Assembly: GCF_017948405.1 (NCBI RefSeq)
Contig: NZ_CP072844.1
Span: 2,728,001-2,792,000 of the forward strand
Direction: 5' to 3'
Source: Psychrosphaera aestuarii
GTDB taxonomy: Bacteria; Pseudomonadota; Gammaproteobacteria; Enterobacterales; Alteromonadaceae
Length of the DNA: 64,000 bases
Each line of letters opens with the position of its first letter. Position 1 is the first letter of the stretch. This document shows positions 28,625-38,201 of the stretch, piece after piece. Position numbers and translations under genes: made by a program. The notes beneath the pieces are model-generated. The model was not told the origin of the DNA. It did not search any database and saw only the letters and a program-made list of their open reading frames with translations.

Positions 28625-29143
28625 CTAATAACCTTGGCTCAACTGTATGGTGAGCTCATCGCCAACTTGAGAAAAAGACACTTGTTTAAGTGCGCTCATA
28701 CCAAGCAATATCTGATTTGACTTCATGCCCGGCAAGACAGAAGCGCGAAGATTATTTAATCTAAGCTCCCCTATGCGTAATTGATCAATTTCAGTGCGAT
28801 AAGCGACGGCTGTGCCATTTGCGGTACCAACTCGTACCGGCTGACCTTTTTGCAAACCAATTTGATTAGCGATAGCTTCAGGCACCGCCACATCGGTTGC
28901 TCCGGTATCTAATAAAAACGTTACGGGCTGGTTATTTATATAACCCGATGTAACATAGTGCCCTTGTCGATTGCGTTTCAAGACTAATGTACTTGTTGAG
29001 CCATCTACAAAACTAACTGGCCGTTGATTTGGATTCTGTTGCGATGCGAGTTGATCAGAGAAAAACCAATAACCTATGACTAAAAATAGTATCCAAAAAA
29101 TAAACGAGAACTGTTTACCGATTTTAATATTGTCATTGCTCAT
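28625..29143 (-). CDS. Membrane-anchored retropepsin-like aspartic protease
   Basis: A 172-residue protein with a single membrane segment (about 12-28) and a periplasmic domain of the clan AA (retropepsin-like, TIGR02281-type) family. The active-site motif is DTGAT at 79-83 (VTFLLDTGATDVAVPE); the conserved later block is LLGMSALKQVSF. Such proteins have one Asp-Thr-Gly per chain and act as dimers. The cellular substrate is unknown. It lies between srmB and nadC on the same strand, each separated by 70-140 bases. Confidence 0.85.
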   Translation of the reverse strand: MSNDNIKIGKQFSFIFWILFLVIGYWFFSDQLASQQNPNQRPVSFVDGSTSTLVLKRNRQGHYVTSGYINNQPVTFLLDTGATDVAVPEAIANQIGLQKGQPVRVGTANGTAVAYRTEIDQLRIGELRLNNLRASVLPGMKSNQILLGMSALKQVSFSQVGDELTIQLSQGY

Positions 29144-29217
29144 GGTTTTCCCTTTTAATGTAAGTTAATTAAAACCTATTGCCGTATGTAAAAATCTTTT
29201 TAGTTATACGGCCTAAC

Positions 29218-30441
29218 TTACTTCTTCGATTTTTTTGCCTTTGCCTTTGCTAATTTTTTCTTATGCGGCTTTTTCTTTTTCGCCGGCACTTTAGCTTCTT
29301 TATTTTTAGGCTCTAAACCTGCGATTTTGCGGTGTTTAAAGACTTGATCTGTGTATCGTTCAATTTTTTTCAATACTGGCATTTCGTGCGCTTCGATAAA
29401 GCTAATAGCAAAACCTTTCGCGCCTGCACGAGCTGTGCGGCCAATTCGGTGTACATAAACGTCTGCAGTTCTAGGCATATCAAAGTTAATAACATGCGTT
29501 ATATCGTTGATATCTAAACCACGAGCGGCTACGTCTGTAGCAACGAGCACCTTTGCCCGTCCGTTTTTCATTTTATCTATGGCTTTCATGCGCTTATCTT
29601 GAGGCATTTCACCTTGCAAATAAGTCGCATAAATCCCTTCACTTTGTAACGTTTGCACTAAAGCTTCTAATCGCTCACGCGTTTTTACAAAGATAATTGA
29701 TTTTTGAACATCTTCTTGTTGAAGGTAATTCATCAACATCGCCACTTTGTGATCATGACTGTCCGCTAAATGCGTCCACTCAACTATTTTGCCTCGTTCA
29801 CGTCGAGGGGCATCACAATCAATTCGAGCAGCTTCATTTAAAACTTGTTTTGAAAACTCAATAATACCGCGACCTTCTAATGTCGCACTAAACAACATCG
29901 CCTGCTTACGGTTTCGAGATTCTTCTGCAATTCGAGTCATAAAGTTTCTGAAACCCATGTCTAACATGCGATCAGCTTCGTCTAAAACTAAGATTTCGAC
30001 GTTTTCACAGTGAAAGGTTTCAGCATCCATATATTCCATTAAACGCCCTGGTGTTGAGATCAGGATGTCATTATTTTTCTCAAGAATATCTTTATGGCTA
30101 CCGTAATTAATACCGCCCGTGATCACGCCAATCTTTAAATCGGTGCTACTGCATAAACCTTCAGCAACTTCATGAATTTGATAAGCCAATTCTCGCGTTG
30201 GCGCTAACACCATGACACGGGCAAAACCGGGAGCATTACGTGGGAAGTCTAATAAATATTGTATCGCTGGAATTAAGAATGCAGCTGTTTTACCGGTTCC
30301 TGTCGGCGCACTGGCCAATATATCAAGACCTTCTAGCGCTTCGGGAATTGCCGCTTGTTGTACTTTGGTTGGTTTTACGTAGCCTAAAGAGTTAATACCT
30401 TTTTCCAAACGGCTGTCTAAATCAAATTCACTAAATGTCAT
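29218..30441 (-). CDS. srmB: DEAD-box RNA helicase SrmB
   Basis: SrmB helps early 50S subunit assembly. The 407-residue protein has the helicase motifs in order: Q motif (PTKVQQAAIP), Walker A APTGTGKT (45-52), PTRELA, TPGR, DEAD (154-157), SAT, then the second domain ending HRIGRTARAG. The C-terminal tail is lysine-rich (KKKKPHKKKLAKAKAKK). SrmB is preferred over RhlE or RhlB because of N-terminal similarity (TFSEFDLDSRLEKGINSLGY, YLLDFPRNAPG) and because trmN is divergently adjacent, as in E. coli. Confidence 0.92.
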   Translation of the reverse strand: MTFSEFDLDSRLEKGINSLGYVKPTKVQQAAIPEALEGLDILASAPTGTGKTAAFLIPAIQYLLDFPRNAPGFARVMVLAPTRELAYQIHEVAEGLCSSTDLKIGVITGGINYGSHKDILEKNNDILISTPGRLMEYMDAETFHCENVEILVLDEADRMLDMGFRNFMTRIAEESRNRKQAMLFSATLEGRGIIEFSKQVLNEAARIDCDAPRRERGKIVEWTHLADSHDHKVAMLMNYLQQEDVQKSIIFVKTRERLEALVQTLQSEGIYATYLQGEMPQDKRMKAIDKMKNGRAKVLVATDVAARGLDINDITHVINFDMPRTADVYVHRIGRTARAGAKGFAISFIEAHEMPVLKKIERYTDQVFKHRKIAGLEPKNKEAKVPAKKKKPHKKKLAKAKAKKSKK

Positions 30442-30537
30442 GCAATTTCCGAGTTGTTTACGCTTATGTCTTGGGAACAGACAGAGATTTGCTATTATAG
30501 CGGAAATTCTCGCATAACGGATAGCCTAAAATTGACC

Positions 30538-31389
30538 ATGGCAGCAAAACCTAACTTTCGCTTTAAACAATTTAGTATTTGGCACGACAAGTGTGCAATG
30601 AAAGTTAGCACCGATGGTATTCTTTTAGGTGCTTGGGCACATATAACCAATGATACAAAGCATGTATTAGATATCGGCACAGGTACTGGATTATTATCGT
30701 TAATGGTCGCGCAACGACTGCACAACCTTGCAGATAAAAAAGAGTCTTCTGTTTTATCAATTGAACCAATACAAATTGATGCGATTGAAATTAATGCCGA
30801 CGCGGCAGCACAAGCACAATTTAATTTTTCAAAAAGTCCATGGGCTAGCTCGTTTAGAGTGTTCAATACTGACGTTTTAGACTGGAGCCATGAGTCGGAT
30901 CAAAATCGTGACGCTGTAGAGCAAAACTATGACTTAATTATCTGTAATCCACCTTATTTTAGTGACTCGTTAATTGGCGATGATGTTGCACGAAATACCG
31001 CAAGACACAATTCGGGTTTACCTTTTTCTGACTTGCTCGTCATTGCCAAACAAAAACTCAGTCCGACCGGCAGATTTGATTTGATTTTACCGACAACGGA
31101 AGCGGCTGTTTTTCTTAATCTTGCAGAACAGGCTGGGTTTTACAAGCGGGCGCTTACTTACTCCAAGCCTACCAATAAAATTAAAGCTAACCGAGTTTTA
31201 ATAAGCCTAACATTAAGCTACCCAACCATAAAAAACACGGTCAACAACGGTATTTCAAAGAGTAATAGTTCTGACAAGGAGGCGTTAACGAATGATGTCT
31301 CAGAAATAATAACAAGAGACGAAACCGGAGAATATCATCCAAGCTTCGTTTCTTTGTGCCAGGCATTCTATTTAAAAATGCCTGACTAA
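30538..31389 (+). CDS. trmN: tRNA1(Val) adenine(37)-N6-methyltransferase TrmN
   Basis: TrmN (YfiC) methylates N6 of A37 in tRNA1(Val). Family blocks are FRFKQFSIWHDKCAMKVSTDG, the SAM motif VLDIGTGTGLLSLM and the amino-methyltransferase motif NPPY (137-140 in CNPPYF). The start at 30538 gives 283 residues and begins where homologues do; the frame is open 28 codons further upstream, but that part overlaps the presumed promoter region shared with srmB. The C-terminal region has a hydrophilic Ser/Asn/Asp-rich insertion (about 235-265) absent from the roughly 245-residue E. coli protein. Confidence 0.92.
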   Translation: MAAKPNFRFKQFSIWHDKCAMKVSTDGILLGAWAHITNDTKHVLDIGTGTGLLSLMVAQRLHNLADKKESSVLSIEPIQIDAIEINADAAAQAQFNFSKSPWASSFRVFNTDVLDWSHESDQNRDAVEQNYDLIICNPPYFSDSLIGDDVARNTARHNSGLPFSDLLVIAKQKLSPTGRFDLILPTTEAAVFLNLAEQAGFYKRALTYSKPTNKIKANRVLISLTLSYPTIKNTVNNGISKSNSSDKEALTNDVSEIITRDETGEYHPSFVSLCQAFYLKMPD

Positions 31390-31442
31390 TTTTTTTGTAA
31401 TGCGCTTTTACAGAAACTGGGTTAATTTGAACTAATTTATAC

Positions 31443-31908
31443 CTAGTTAGCTATTACATATGTCATAAAGAGGCCAATACTAGAGCCATCAACTTCAAGT
31501 TGATCCTTATATTGATAACCATATCCGTAAGATGTAATCGGATCTGTTTCGTAATCAATACTTGTATAACGGCCTGAAACATATAATTGCTCCGACACCT
31601 TAAAAGAAACTTGTGCGAAGAAACCGAGTGCGCTGTTAAACTTATCAGAGCTATTGTTACGATCAAATTCAGTGGATAACTCAACACCGGTATGCTGGGT
31701 AATACCAAGGCCAAAACGCGTTGTGTCGTTTATTTGATAGTTAGGCTACCAACATCCTCGCCACCAAAACTATATCCAATAAATGCAATAGGGTTAATTT
31801 TTAGTGTTTGTTGCGGTTGGTGTTTGTTTGCTCATTTGCCAATGTTTGAGCAGAGGTAAAAAGTACAATCGCGGCGAAAAGCCTTGTAAGCTTGCTTGAC
31901 GATTTCAT
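31443..31908 (-). pseudogene. Broken small outer-membrane beta-barrel protein
   Basis: Read on the minus strand from an ATG at 31906-31908, the frame gives a clean signal peptide (MKSSSKLTRLFAAIVLFTSA, then QTLA) and stops after 35 residues at 31801-31803. The next piece, in a second frame, reads QQTLKINPIAFIGYSFGGED... and stops at 31730-31732. A third frame from 31739 to the stop at 31443-31445 gives 98 residues of alternating beta-strand sequence (DTTRFGLGITQH; ALGFFAQVSFKV; LYVSGRYTSIDYE; SSIGLFMTYVIAN). Together these look like one short outer-membrane beta-barrel with two frame breaks and probably a deleted middle. Two sequencing indels are the alternative explanation. Confidence 0.72.
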
Positions 31909-32086
31909 GTTCCTAATTATTATTGTTGTTATCCTGATTTTGCGGCGGGCAATTTACACGCTCATCCTCTTAAACTCAATATCAAACTCTTATCTATTTA
32001 ATCGCTAGTAAACTTCTGGCATTATTGGCTCACCCCAGAGCGCAGTTAGCTCTATTTTGTTAATCTGTTAACGATAAGAAAATAAT

Positions 32087-34291
32087 ATGAAAAAACTCAT
32101 TAACACCCTGTGTGCATTTGCTGTTGTTTTATGCTCAACGGCACACGCTGAAAAATTAACACTGGAACGCATTTATGACGATCCTTCCCTATCAGGCACG
32201 GCGCCCAAAAAATTAAAACTATCTCCTGATGGTCAGCGCGCAACATACATTCAAGCGCGAGAAGACGACTACAATCGTTTTGATTTGTGGCAATACAATG
32301 TTGAAACTGGCAAACGTTCAATGCTGGTTGACTCTGAGTCATTGGTCTCTGGTCCAGAAAACTTATCAGACGAGGAAAAGGCACGTCGTGAGCGCCAAAG
32401 AATTTTTGGCAAAGGTATTTTAGAATATACCTTCTCTGCCGATGGCTCTGCACTACTATTCCCATTAAATGGTGACATCTTTTACTTCAAACTTGGTTCA
32501 AGCAAAGCCAAAAAATTAACTAATGGTGAAGGTTTTGCAACGGATGTTAAGTTCTCGCCCAAAGGCACGTTTGTTTCATTTGTTCGCGATCAGAACTTAT
32601 ATGTAATCGACATTCAAACGGGCAAAACAAGAGCATTAACCACATCGGGTGGTGAAACAACAAAATTTGCAATGGCCGAATTTGTTGCTCAAGAAGAAAT
32701 GAAGCGAATGACAGGTTATTGGTGGTCTCCTGATGAGTCAACCATTGCACTTACAAAAGTAGACACAACTCCGGTACAAGTGGCAACCCGTAACGAAATA
32801 TACGCCGATAGCATTAAGCTATTTAATCAACGTTATCCGTTCGCCGGTACTAACAACGTAAATATCGAACTTGGTTTACTTGATGTAACTAAGTCGGAAG
32901 ACGCGATTCGTTGGATAGACTTAGGCAAAGATAAAGACATTTATTTAACACGCGGTAAGTGGTTACCTAATAGCAACACATTTAGTTATCAGTGGCAAAA
33001 CCGAGCTCAGCACAAATTAGAGCTTCGTTTTGTTGACCGCCAATCATTGTCTCAAAAAGTCATTATTACCGAACAGTCAGATACGTGGATTAATTTACAT
33101 GAAGCACTCGTTTATTTAGACGATAGTTTTTTATGGGCGTCTGAGCGTGATGGATTCCAACATATTTATCACTTCGACTATAACGGCAAAGTATTATCGC
33201 AGTTAACGAAAGGTGATTGGATCGTTGACTCTTTAGAAGGCTTCGATAAGTCTACCGGTAACGTCTATTTCACGGGTCGAAAAGACACACCTACTGAGCG
33301 TCATCTTTATAGCGTTAATTTAGATCAACCTCAAAAGATCACTAAGGTTTCTAAGCGTAGCGGTTTCCATAGTATTACTTTTTCGAAAGACTCTAGTATT
33401 TATTTAGATTCATATTCCAACACAGCGCAGCCTACACAAGTGAGTTTGCATAAAGCTTCAGGTGAAATGCTAACTTGGATGGAGCAAAATCAAGTAAACA
33501 AAGATCATGCGCTTTATCCGTATCTTTCTGACTGGGTTAAACCTCGCTTTGGCACATTAACTGCTGAAGATGGCCAAATATTGCATTACCGTATTTTTGA
33601 ACCTCAAGGGTTCAAAGGTAAACGCCCTGTTATCAACTATGTTTATGGCGGACCTCACGCTCAACTTGTGACAAATAGTTGGAGTAGTCGTAACTTTATA
33701 CTTCAACACTTAGTCCAAAAAGGCTATGTGGTTTTCCAACTTGATAATCGTGGTTCTTACAATCGTGGTAAAAAGTTTGAAGATCCTATTTATAAGCACC
33801 TAGGCGAAGTTGAATTACAAGACCAGTTAGTTGGGATGGACTATGTAAAAACATTAGACTTTGTTGACCCTGATCGAATTGGTGTTTATGGCCACAGCTA
33901 CGGTGGTTACATGACAATTATGAGCATGTTTAAAGCTCCTGATGTATTTAAAGTAGGTGTATCTGGAGCGCCAGTAACAGACTGGACACTATACGATACA
34001 CATTACACTGAACGTTACGCGGGTCACCCAGGCGTTGATGGCAAAGACTATGATAAGAGCAACGTATTTATGTACGCTGATGGTCTACAAGGTGATTTGT
34101 TAATTTACCATGGTATGGCGGACGACAACGTATTATTTACTCACGCAACCAAGCTATTTAAGCACTTACAAGACTTAGGTAAAGAGTTTGATGTTATGAC
34201 TTACCCTGGCAGTAAGCACAGTATCCGAGGCAAGAAAACAGGCTTACATTTAGCAAAAACAATTGTTCGATACTTTGATAAAAACTTATAA
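32087..34291 (+). CDS. Dipeptidyl-peptidase IV-like S9 serine peptidase
   Basis: An exported prolyl-type peptidase of 734 residues. The signal peptide is residues 1 to about 21 (STAHA). A beta-propeller (DPP IV N-terminal domain) includes the EFVAQEEMKRMTGYWWSPD block typical of bacterial DPP IV enzymes, whose Glu pair binds the substrate amino group. The alpha/beta-hydrolase domain carries Ser604 in GHSYGGY, Asp679/680 in HGMADDN and His711 in GSKHS. It should remove N-terminal X-Pro or X-Ala dipeptides from peptides in the periplasm. A strong terminator follows. Confidence 0.93.
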   Translation: MKKLINTLCAFAVVLCSTAHAEKLTLERIYDDPSLSGTAPKKLKLSPDGQRATYIQAREDDYNRFDLWQYNVETGKRSMLVDSESLVSGPENLSDEEKARRERQRIFGKGILEYTFSADGSALLFPLNGDIFYFKLGSSKAKKLTNGEGFATDVKFSPKGTFVSFVRDQNLYVIDIQTGKTRALTTSGGETTKFAMAEFVAQEEMKRMTGYWWSPDESTIALTKVDTTPVQVATRNEIYADSIKLFNQRYPFAGTNNVNIELGLLDVTKSEDAIRWIDLGKDKDIYLTRGKWLPNSNTFSYQWQNRAQHKLELRFVDRQSLSQKVIITEQSDTWINLHEALVYLDDSFLWASERDGFQHIYHFDYNGKVLSQLTKGDWIVDSLEGFDKSTGNVYFTGRKDTPTERHLYSVNLDQPQKITKVSKRSGFHSITFSKDSSIYLDSYSNTAQPTQVSLHKASGEMLTWMEQNQVNKDHALYPYLSDWVKPRFGTLTAEDGQILHYRIFEPQGFKGKRPVINYVYGGPHAQLVTNSWSSRNFILQHLVQKGYVVFQLDNRGSYNRGKKFEDPIYKHLGEVELQDQLVGMDYVKTLDFVDPDRIGVYGHSYGGYMTIMSMFKAPDVFKVGVSGAPVTDWTLYDTHYTERYAGHPGVDGKDYDKSNVFMYADGLQGDLLIYHGMADDNVLFTHATKLFKHLQDLGKEFDVMTYPGSKHSIRGKKTGLHLAKTIVRYFDKNL

Positions 34292-34372
34292 CGGTTCCTA
34301 CAGCTAAGCTAATAAACGAGACGTTGTTACGTAAGTAGCGTAAACCCGCGTGATTAGCGAAGCACTCCTCTT

Positions 34373-34402
34373 AAAGCCACTAATTTTAGTGGCTTTTTTA
34401 TT
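34373..34402 (+). terminator. Intrinsic terminator after the DPP IV-like gene
   Basis: A perfect 10-bp stem (34373-34382 with 34387-34396) with a 4-nt loop is followed by a T run. It lies about 80 bases after the stop. Confidence 0.88.
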
Positions 34403-34489
34403 TACTGTCCGTACAGATTATCTAAGTACAGCGGAATTTACTTTCGCCCTCTTCTAGCCTTTAAATATATTCAATAAAAAGGAAAGAAG

Positions 34490-35359
34490 ATGCCTGTTTT
34501 AATTACCCTACTCATTTGTTTAATTATCACAATACCGCCAATTGTTTTTGCATCCAATGCTATTCCACACGTCATGTTAGCCAGCACAAAAATGCTTTCA
34601 TCTTTGCCGAACAATACTTCGGGCTTTTATGTCAGTGAAAAATACGATGGCGTGCGAGCGTATTGGACAGGTAGCCACTTTTTAACTCGGCAAGGTAATC
34701 TAATCAATGCGCCAACCTGGTTTACTGAAGCCTTTCCGACTCACGCACTTGACGGTGAGCTATGGATAGCGAGAAATAGATTTGACGATGTATCTGCGGC
34801 TATTCGACGTAAGGTCGCAGATGATAGTGAATGGCGTAACATCAAATACATGGTATTTGACTTACCTATCAATAACCTTGCTTTTTATCAGCGTAAAGAA
34901 CGACTTCAGTCGATATTTGATTCACAACAGCCCTTCCCTAGTTGGCTTAAACTTGTCACTCATACAGTCTTTGATAATAAAGCTGAATTGTCTAAATACT
35001 TTAACCATATCGTCGCTGAATTAGGCGAAGGAGTTATGTTAAACGTTGGTAATGCCACATATGAACGGGGACGAAGCAAAGGTATTTTCAAAGTAAAACC
35101 GCTCTACGATGCGGAAGCCATTGTCACCGCTTATCAGCCAGGGAAGGGCAAATACAAAGGTATGTTAGGGGCGTTGTGGGTTAGAAATAATAAAGGACAA
35201 ATTTTTAAAATTGGCTCTGGCTTTACGGACAAAGAACGCGAAAACCCACCTAAAGTGGGCGATATAATTTCATATGAATATTCTGGATTTAGTAAAAGTG
35301 GATTGCCTAGATTTGCTCGATTTTCGAAGGTACGAACGGATTTAATATCTGAGCAATAA
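34490..35359 (+). CDS. ligE: Periplasmic ATP-dependent DNA ligase (Lig E type)
   Basis: A minimal ATP-dependent DNA ligase of 289 residues with a signal peptide (1 to about 21, IVFAS). The adenylated lysine is Lys51 in the motif EKYDGVRAYW; LDGELW (88-92 region) and VFDLP follow, then EGVMLNVGNATYERGRSKGIFKVKP with motifs IV and V. The OB domain is at the C-terminus (GKYKGMLGALWVRN). This small two-domain form with an export signal is the Lig E class found in many gram-negative bacteria and thought to seal nicks in DNA in the periplasm. An AAGGAAAGAAG ribosome site precedes the ATG. It is a single-gene unit. Confidence 0.92.
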   Translation: MPVLITLLICLIITIPPIVFASNAIPHVMLASTKMLSSLPNNTSGFYVSEKYDGVRAYWTGSHFLTRQGNLINAPTWFTEAFPTHALDGELWIARNRFDDVSAAIRRKVADDSEWRNIKYMVFDLPINNLAFYQRKERLQSIFDSQQPFPSWLKLVTHTVFDNKAELSKYFNHIVAELGEGVMLNVGNATYERGRSKGIFKVKPLYDAEAIVTAYQPGKGKYKGMLGALWVRNNKGQIFKIGSGFTDKERENPPKVGDIISYEYSGFSKSGLPRFARFSKVRTDLISEQ

Positions 35360-35384
35360 TAACGTTGAGCCACATTAAATAACA

Positions 35385-35427
35385 AAAAGCCCAGCTATTG
35401 GATGTTAACCAAAGTGGCTGGGCTTTT
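35385..35427. terminator. Bidirectional terminator between ligE and the M13 peptidase gene
   Basis: An 11-bp perfect stem with flanking A and T runs (35385-35395 with 35417-35427) encloses a 21-nt loop that can form a small inner TTGG/CCAA stem. It lies between convergent genes and can serve both. Confidence 0.85.
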
Positions 35428-35476
35428 AACAAAGAATAAGCTTAAGCCTATTTCATGTCCGATAAAATTTAGATTA

Positions 35477-37564
35477 TTACCAAATTTTTACGCGTTTTTC
35501 TTCTGGTAAATAATGTGCGTTTCCTGGCTTAACATCAAACGCCTCATAAAACTCAGGCATATTCTGCACAATACCATTTACACGATAGCGACTTGGTGAG
35601 TGTGGATCAGTTACCAGACGAGTGCGAAGCTCTTCGTCACGGTATAGGCGACGCCATACTTGTCCCCAACCTAAGAATACACGTTGTTCACCCGTAAAGC
35701 CGTCAAGCACTGGAGATGGCTTGCCGTTTAGTGACATTTTGTAAGCTTTAAATGCGATTGTTAAACCACCTAAATCACCAATATTTTCACCCAGCGTTAA
35801 GTCGCCATTTACGAATTCGCCTTCTAAAGCCTGAAAACTACTGAATTGCTCAGAGAACTTTTTACCACGCTCTTGGAAGTTTTCCTCGTCAGCTTTAGTC
35901 CACCAGTTTCTAAGATTTCCATCACCATCGTACTTCGCGCCTTGGTCATCAAAACCATGACCAATTTCATGCCCAATAACAGCACCAATACCACCATAAT
36001 TTACTGCATCTTCAGCATCTAAATTAAAGAAAGGAGGCTGCAAAATTGCGGCTGGAAAAACAATTTCATTTTTAACTGGGCTGTAATAAGCGTTAACTGT
36101 TTGTGGCGTCATTCCCCACTCAGTATCGTCAATTGGTCCACCTAGCTTGTCTAAGTTTTTCTGAATTTCGAATTCACTGGCACGAATATAGTTTCCAACC
36201 AAGTCATCTGGCTTAATTTCAAGTGCCGTATAGTCGGTCCATTTATCTGGGTAACCAATTTTTGGCGTAAACTTAGACAGCTTTTCTAGCGCTGCGATCT
36301 TCGTTTCTTCAGTCATCCACTCCAGTTCTTTAATACCGACTTCAAAACCCTTTATTACGTTTTGAACGAGTTGCTCCATTCGCTCTTTCGCTTCTGGTTT
36401 AAAATGCTTTTCAACGTATAACTTGCCTAACATTTCTCCAAGAATAGCGTTTGCTCCTGATACCGCTTGTTTCCAACGAGGTTGTTGCTCTTCTATTCCG
36501 CGCAGAGTTGTGCCATAAAAAGCAAAATTACGGTCAGCGAAGTTGGTAGATAGTTTCGATGCAAATTCAGATAAAGTACGAAGCTTCATGTATTCTTTCC
36601 ATGTCGCAATATCAATATCTTTAAACATCTCACCTAATGCGTTCAAGTACGTATTTTGACTAGCCACAAGCTCGGTAGTTGATAGTCCCATAGCCGATGC
36701 GTATTTTTCCCAAGAAAAACCGCCCATATATTCAACAAACTCTTCAGTAGAGTATTTATTGTAACGTTTATTAGCATCTCTGCTCTCTACTCGTGTCCAC
36801 ATTTTGTCGGCAAGCTTTGTTTCTAAATCCATAACACGCTTTGCTGCGGCCTCTGAGTCTGGAACACCTGCCATATCAAACATGTCCGCCATATAGGCTA
36901 CATATGCTTCACGATTTGCTTTGCTTTTATCATCTTCTTTAAAATAATAATCTCGGTCCGGTAGACCTAAACCAGATTGTCCAACATAAAAAATGTATTG
37001 GTCTGATTGTTTGGCGTCGTTGTAAACATAACCACCTAACGGGCCACTCACACCTTTACGATATAAGGCACCAAACATTTCAGCAACGTCGTCGTGAGTT
37101 TTTATATTGTCGATTGAATCAAACATCGGCTTAAGTGGCGCAACACCTTTTGCATTAACGGACGCTTCATCCATAAAGGAATTATAGAAGTCTCCAAGTT
37201 TTTGTTGTTCACTACCAACCGCCGCGCTCTGGTCTGCAGAGGCTTGTTCAATGATTAATTTTAAGTTTTTTTGTGCATCGTCATATAGTTTTGTAAATGA
37301 CCCGTAATTTGACTTATCTGCAGGAATTACCTGATTTTTTAACCACGTTCCATTCGTGTAAACATAAAAGTCTTCCTGTGGCGCGGCGTTAGTATCCATA
37401 TTTTCTAATGAGATACCGGAAGTAAGTTGCTTTTCTGCTTGTTCTTCAACTTTTACTTCTTGTGTAGTTTGCTCTGTTTTTGGTGAGCAAGCGGTTAATG
37501 ACAGCGCCCCCAAGGCTAACGCGACGCCAACGGCAACCGTAGTTAGTTTTTTCATTTGATTCAT
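35477..37564 (-). CDS. M13-family (PepO/neprilysin-like) zinc metallopeptidase lipoprotein
   Basis: A 695-residue lipoprotein endopeptidase. The lipobox is LTAC, with the lipidated Cys at 26. The zinc site is HEIGH (532-536) in VIGHEIGHGFDDQG, with the third ligand in ENIGD (593-597). The NAYY block (ahead of KNEIVFPAAILQPP) and the extended M13 N-terminal domain are present. It should cut peptides of modest length outside the cytoplasm. The start at 37564 (ATG) is preferred to a TTG two codons earlier; the ATG at 37555 (MKKLTT) is also possible and would give a standard lipoprotein signal. Confidence 0.92.
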   Translation of the reverse strand: MNQMKKLTTVAVGVALALGALSLTACSPKTEQTTQEVKVEEQAEKQLTSGISLENMDTNAAPQEDFYVYTNGTWLKNQVIPADKSNYGSFTKLYDDAQKNLKLIIEQASADQSAAVGSEQQKLGDFYNSFMDEASVNAKGVAPLKPMFDSIDNIKTHDDVAEMFGALYRKGVSGPLGGYVYNDAKQSDQYIFYVGQSGLGLPDRDYYFKEDDKSKANREAYVAYMADMFDMAGVPDSEAAAKRVMDLETKLADKMWTRVESRDANKRYNKYSTEEFVEYMGGFSWEKYASAMGLSTTELVASQNTYLNALGEMFKDIDIATWKEYMKLRTLSEFASKLSTNFADRNFAFYGTTLRGIEEQQPRWKQAVSGANAILGEMLGKLYVEKHFKPEAKERMEQLVQNVIKGFEVGIKELEWMTEETKIAALEKLSKFTPKIGYPDKWTDYTALEIKPDDLVGNYIRASEFEIQKNLDKLGGPIDDTEWGMTPQTVNAYYSPVKNEIVFPAAILQPPFFNLDAEDAVNYGGIGAVIGHEIGHGFDDQGAKYDGDGNLRNWWTKADEENFQERGKKFSEQFSSFQALEGEFVNGDLTLGENIGDLGGLTIAFKAYKMSLNGKPSPVLDGFTGEQRVFLGWGQVWRRLYRDEELRTRLVTDPHSPSRYRVNGIVQNMPEFYEAFDVKPGNAHYLPEEKRVKIW

Positions 37565-37680
37565 CCCCAATCCATATTACTTTTTTATAATTAACACTAG
37601 AGTAATGAAAGGAGATTTAAAGTCAACGTGTGTAATCAGTGCACACAAGGTGAGTGCTTTCAGTCAATTAGATTACTAAT

Positions 37681-38184
37681 TTAGGCAATTACGCGATAAC
37701 CAAACCAGTCCGGTTTTAAAGCTTGACCACCCGGCTTTTCAGTTAAATGTATATAAAAGCGATCATCTAACAAATTGATTGGGAAACAGTCATCAACATT
37801 CATTAAATTATCTTTGTGAGGGATGCTACCGTTCGTCATCAATGACGCTTTTGCTTGCTGTTTTGCATCATCACTCGATGTCGCAACGAACAAGCCAAAT
37901 TCATGTAATTCGGTAAACTTATCAGGTTGATAACCGCCAAGGTTCACAAAATATAAGCCTAGAGGTGATGAACTTGGGACTGTCTTAATTTCGACTTGAT
38001 AACCATCAATATGTTTAACTTCCATGTAGCAGTCGATATGTAACCCTTTTCTATCTCCATACCACTGTTCAATAAGTTCAGGGATTGTGTCATCAATAGT
38101 ACTACCAAGCACAAAACGGATATCATGTACTTCGATATTTGATTTTCCAGCTGAGCCACCTAGGTAGACCATAAATAATTTCAT
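37681..38184 (-). CDS. DUF1543-family protein of unknown function
   Basis: A 167-residue soluble protein of the DUF1543 family: it begins MKLFMVYLGGSAGKSNIEVHD and contains two related halves (LGGSA...HDIRFVLG; VNLGGYQPDKFTELHEFGLFVA). No function is known for the family and no catalytic motif is evident. The start at 38184 is chosen by an AGGGTG five bases upstream; seven more codons are open before it. It follows tapT closely on the same strand (17 bases), so the two are probably co-transcribed. Confidence 0.8.
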   Translation of the reverse strand: MKLFMVYLGGSAGKSNIEVHDIRFVLGSTIDDTIPELIEQWYGDRKGLHIDCYMEVKHIDGYQVEIKTVPSSSPLGLYFVNLGGYQPDKFTELHEFGLFVATSSDDAKQQAKASLMTNGSIPHKDNLMNVDDCFPINLLDDRFYIHLTEKPGGQALKPDWFGYRVIA

Positions 38185-38201
38185 TTTTTCACCCTGTTTT
38201 T

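Noticed and set aside
31463..31714. Open frame of 83 codons on the minus strand
   Set aside because: It is a frame shadow of the broken beta-barrel gene; another frame gives the amphipathic strand pattern of a barrel, and this one does not.
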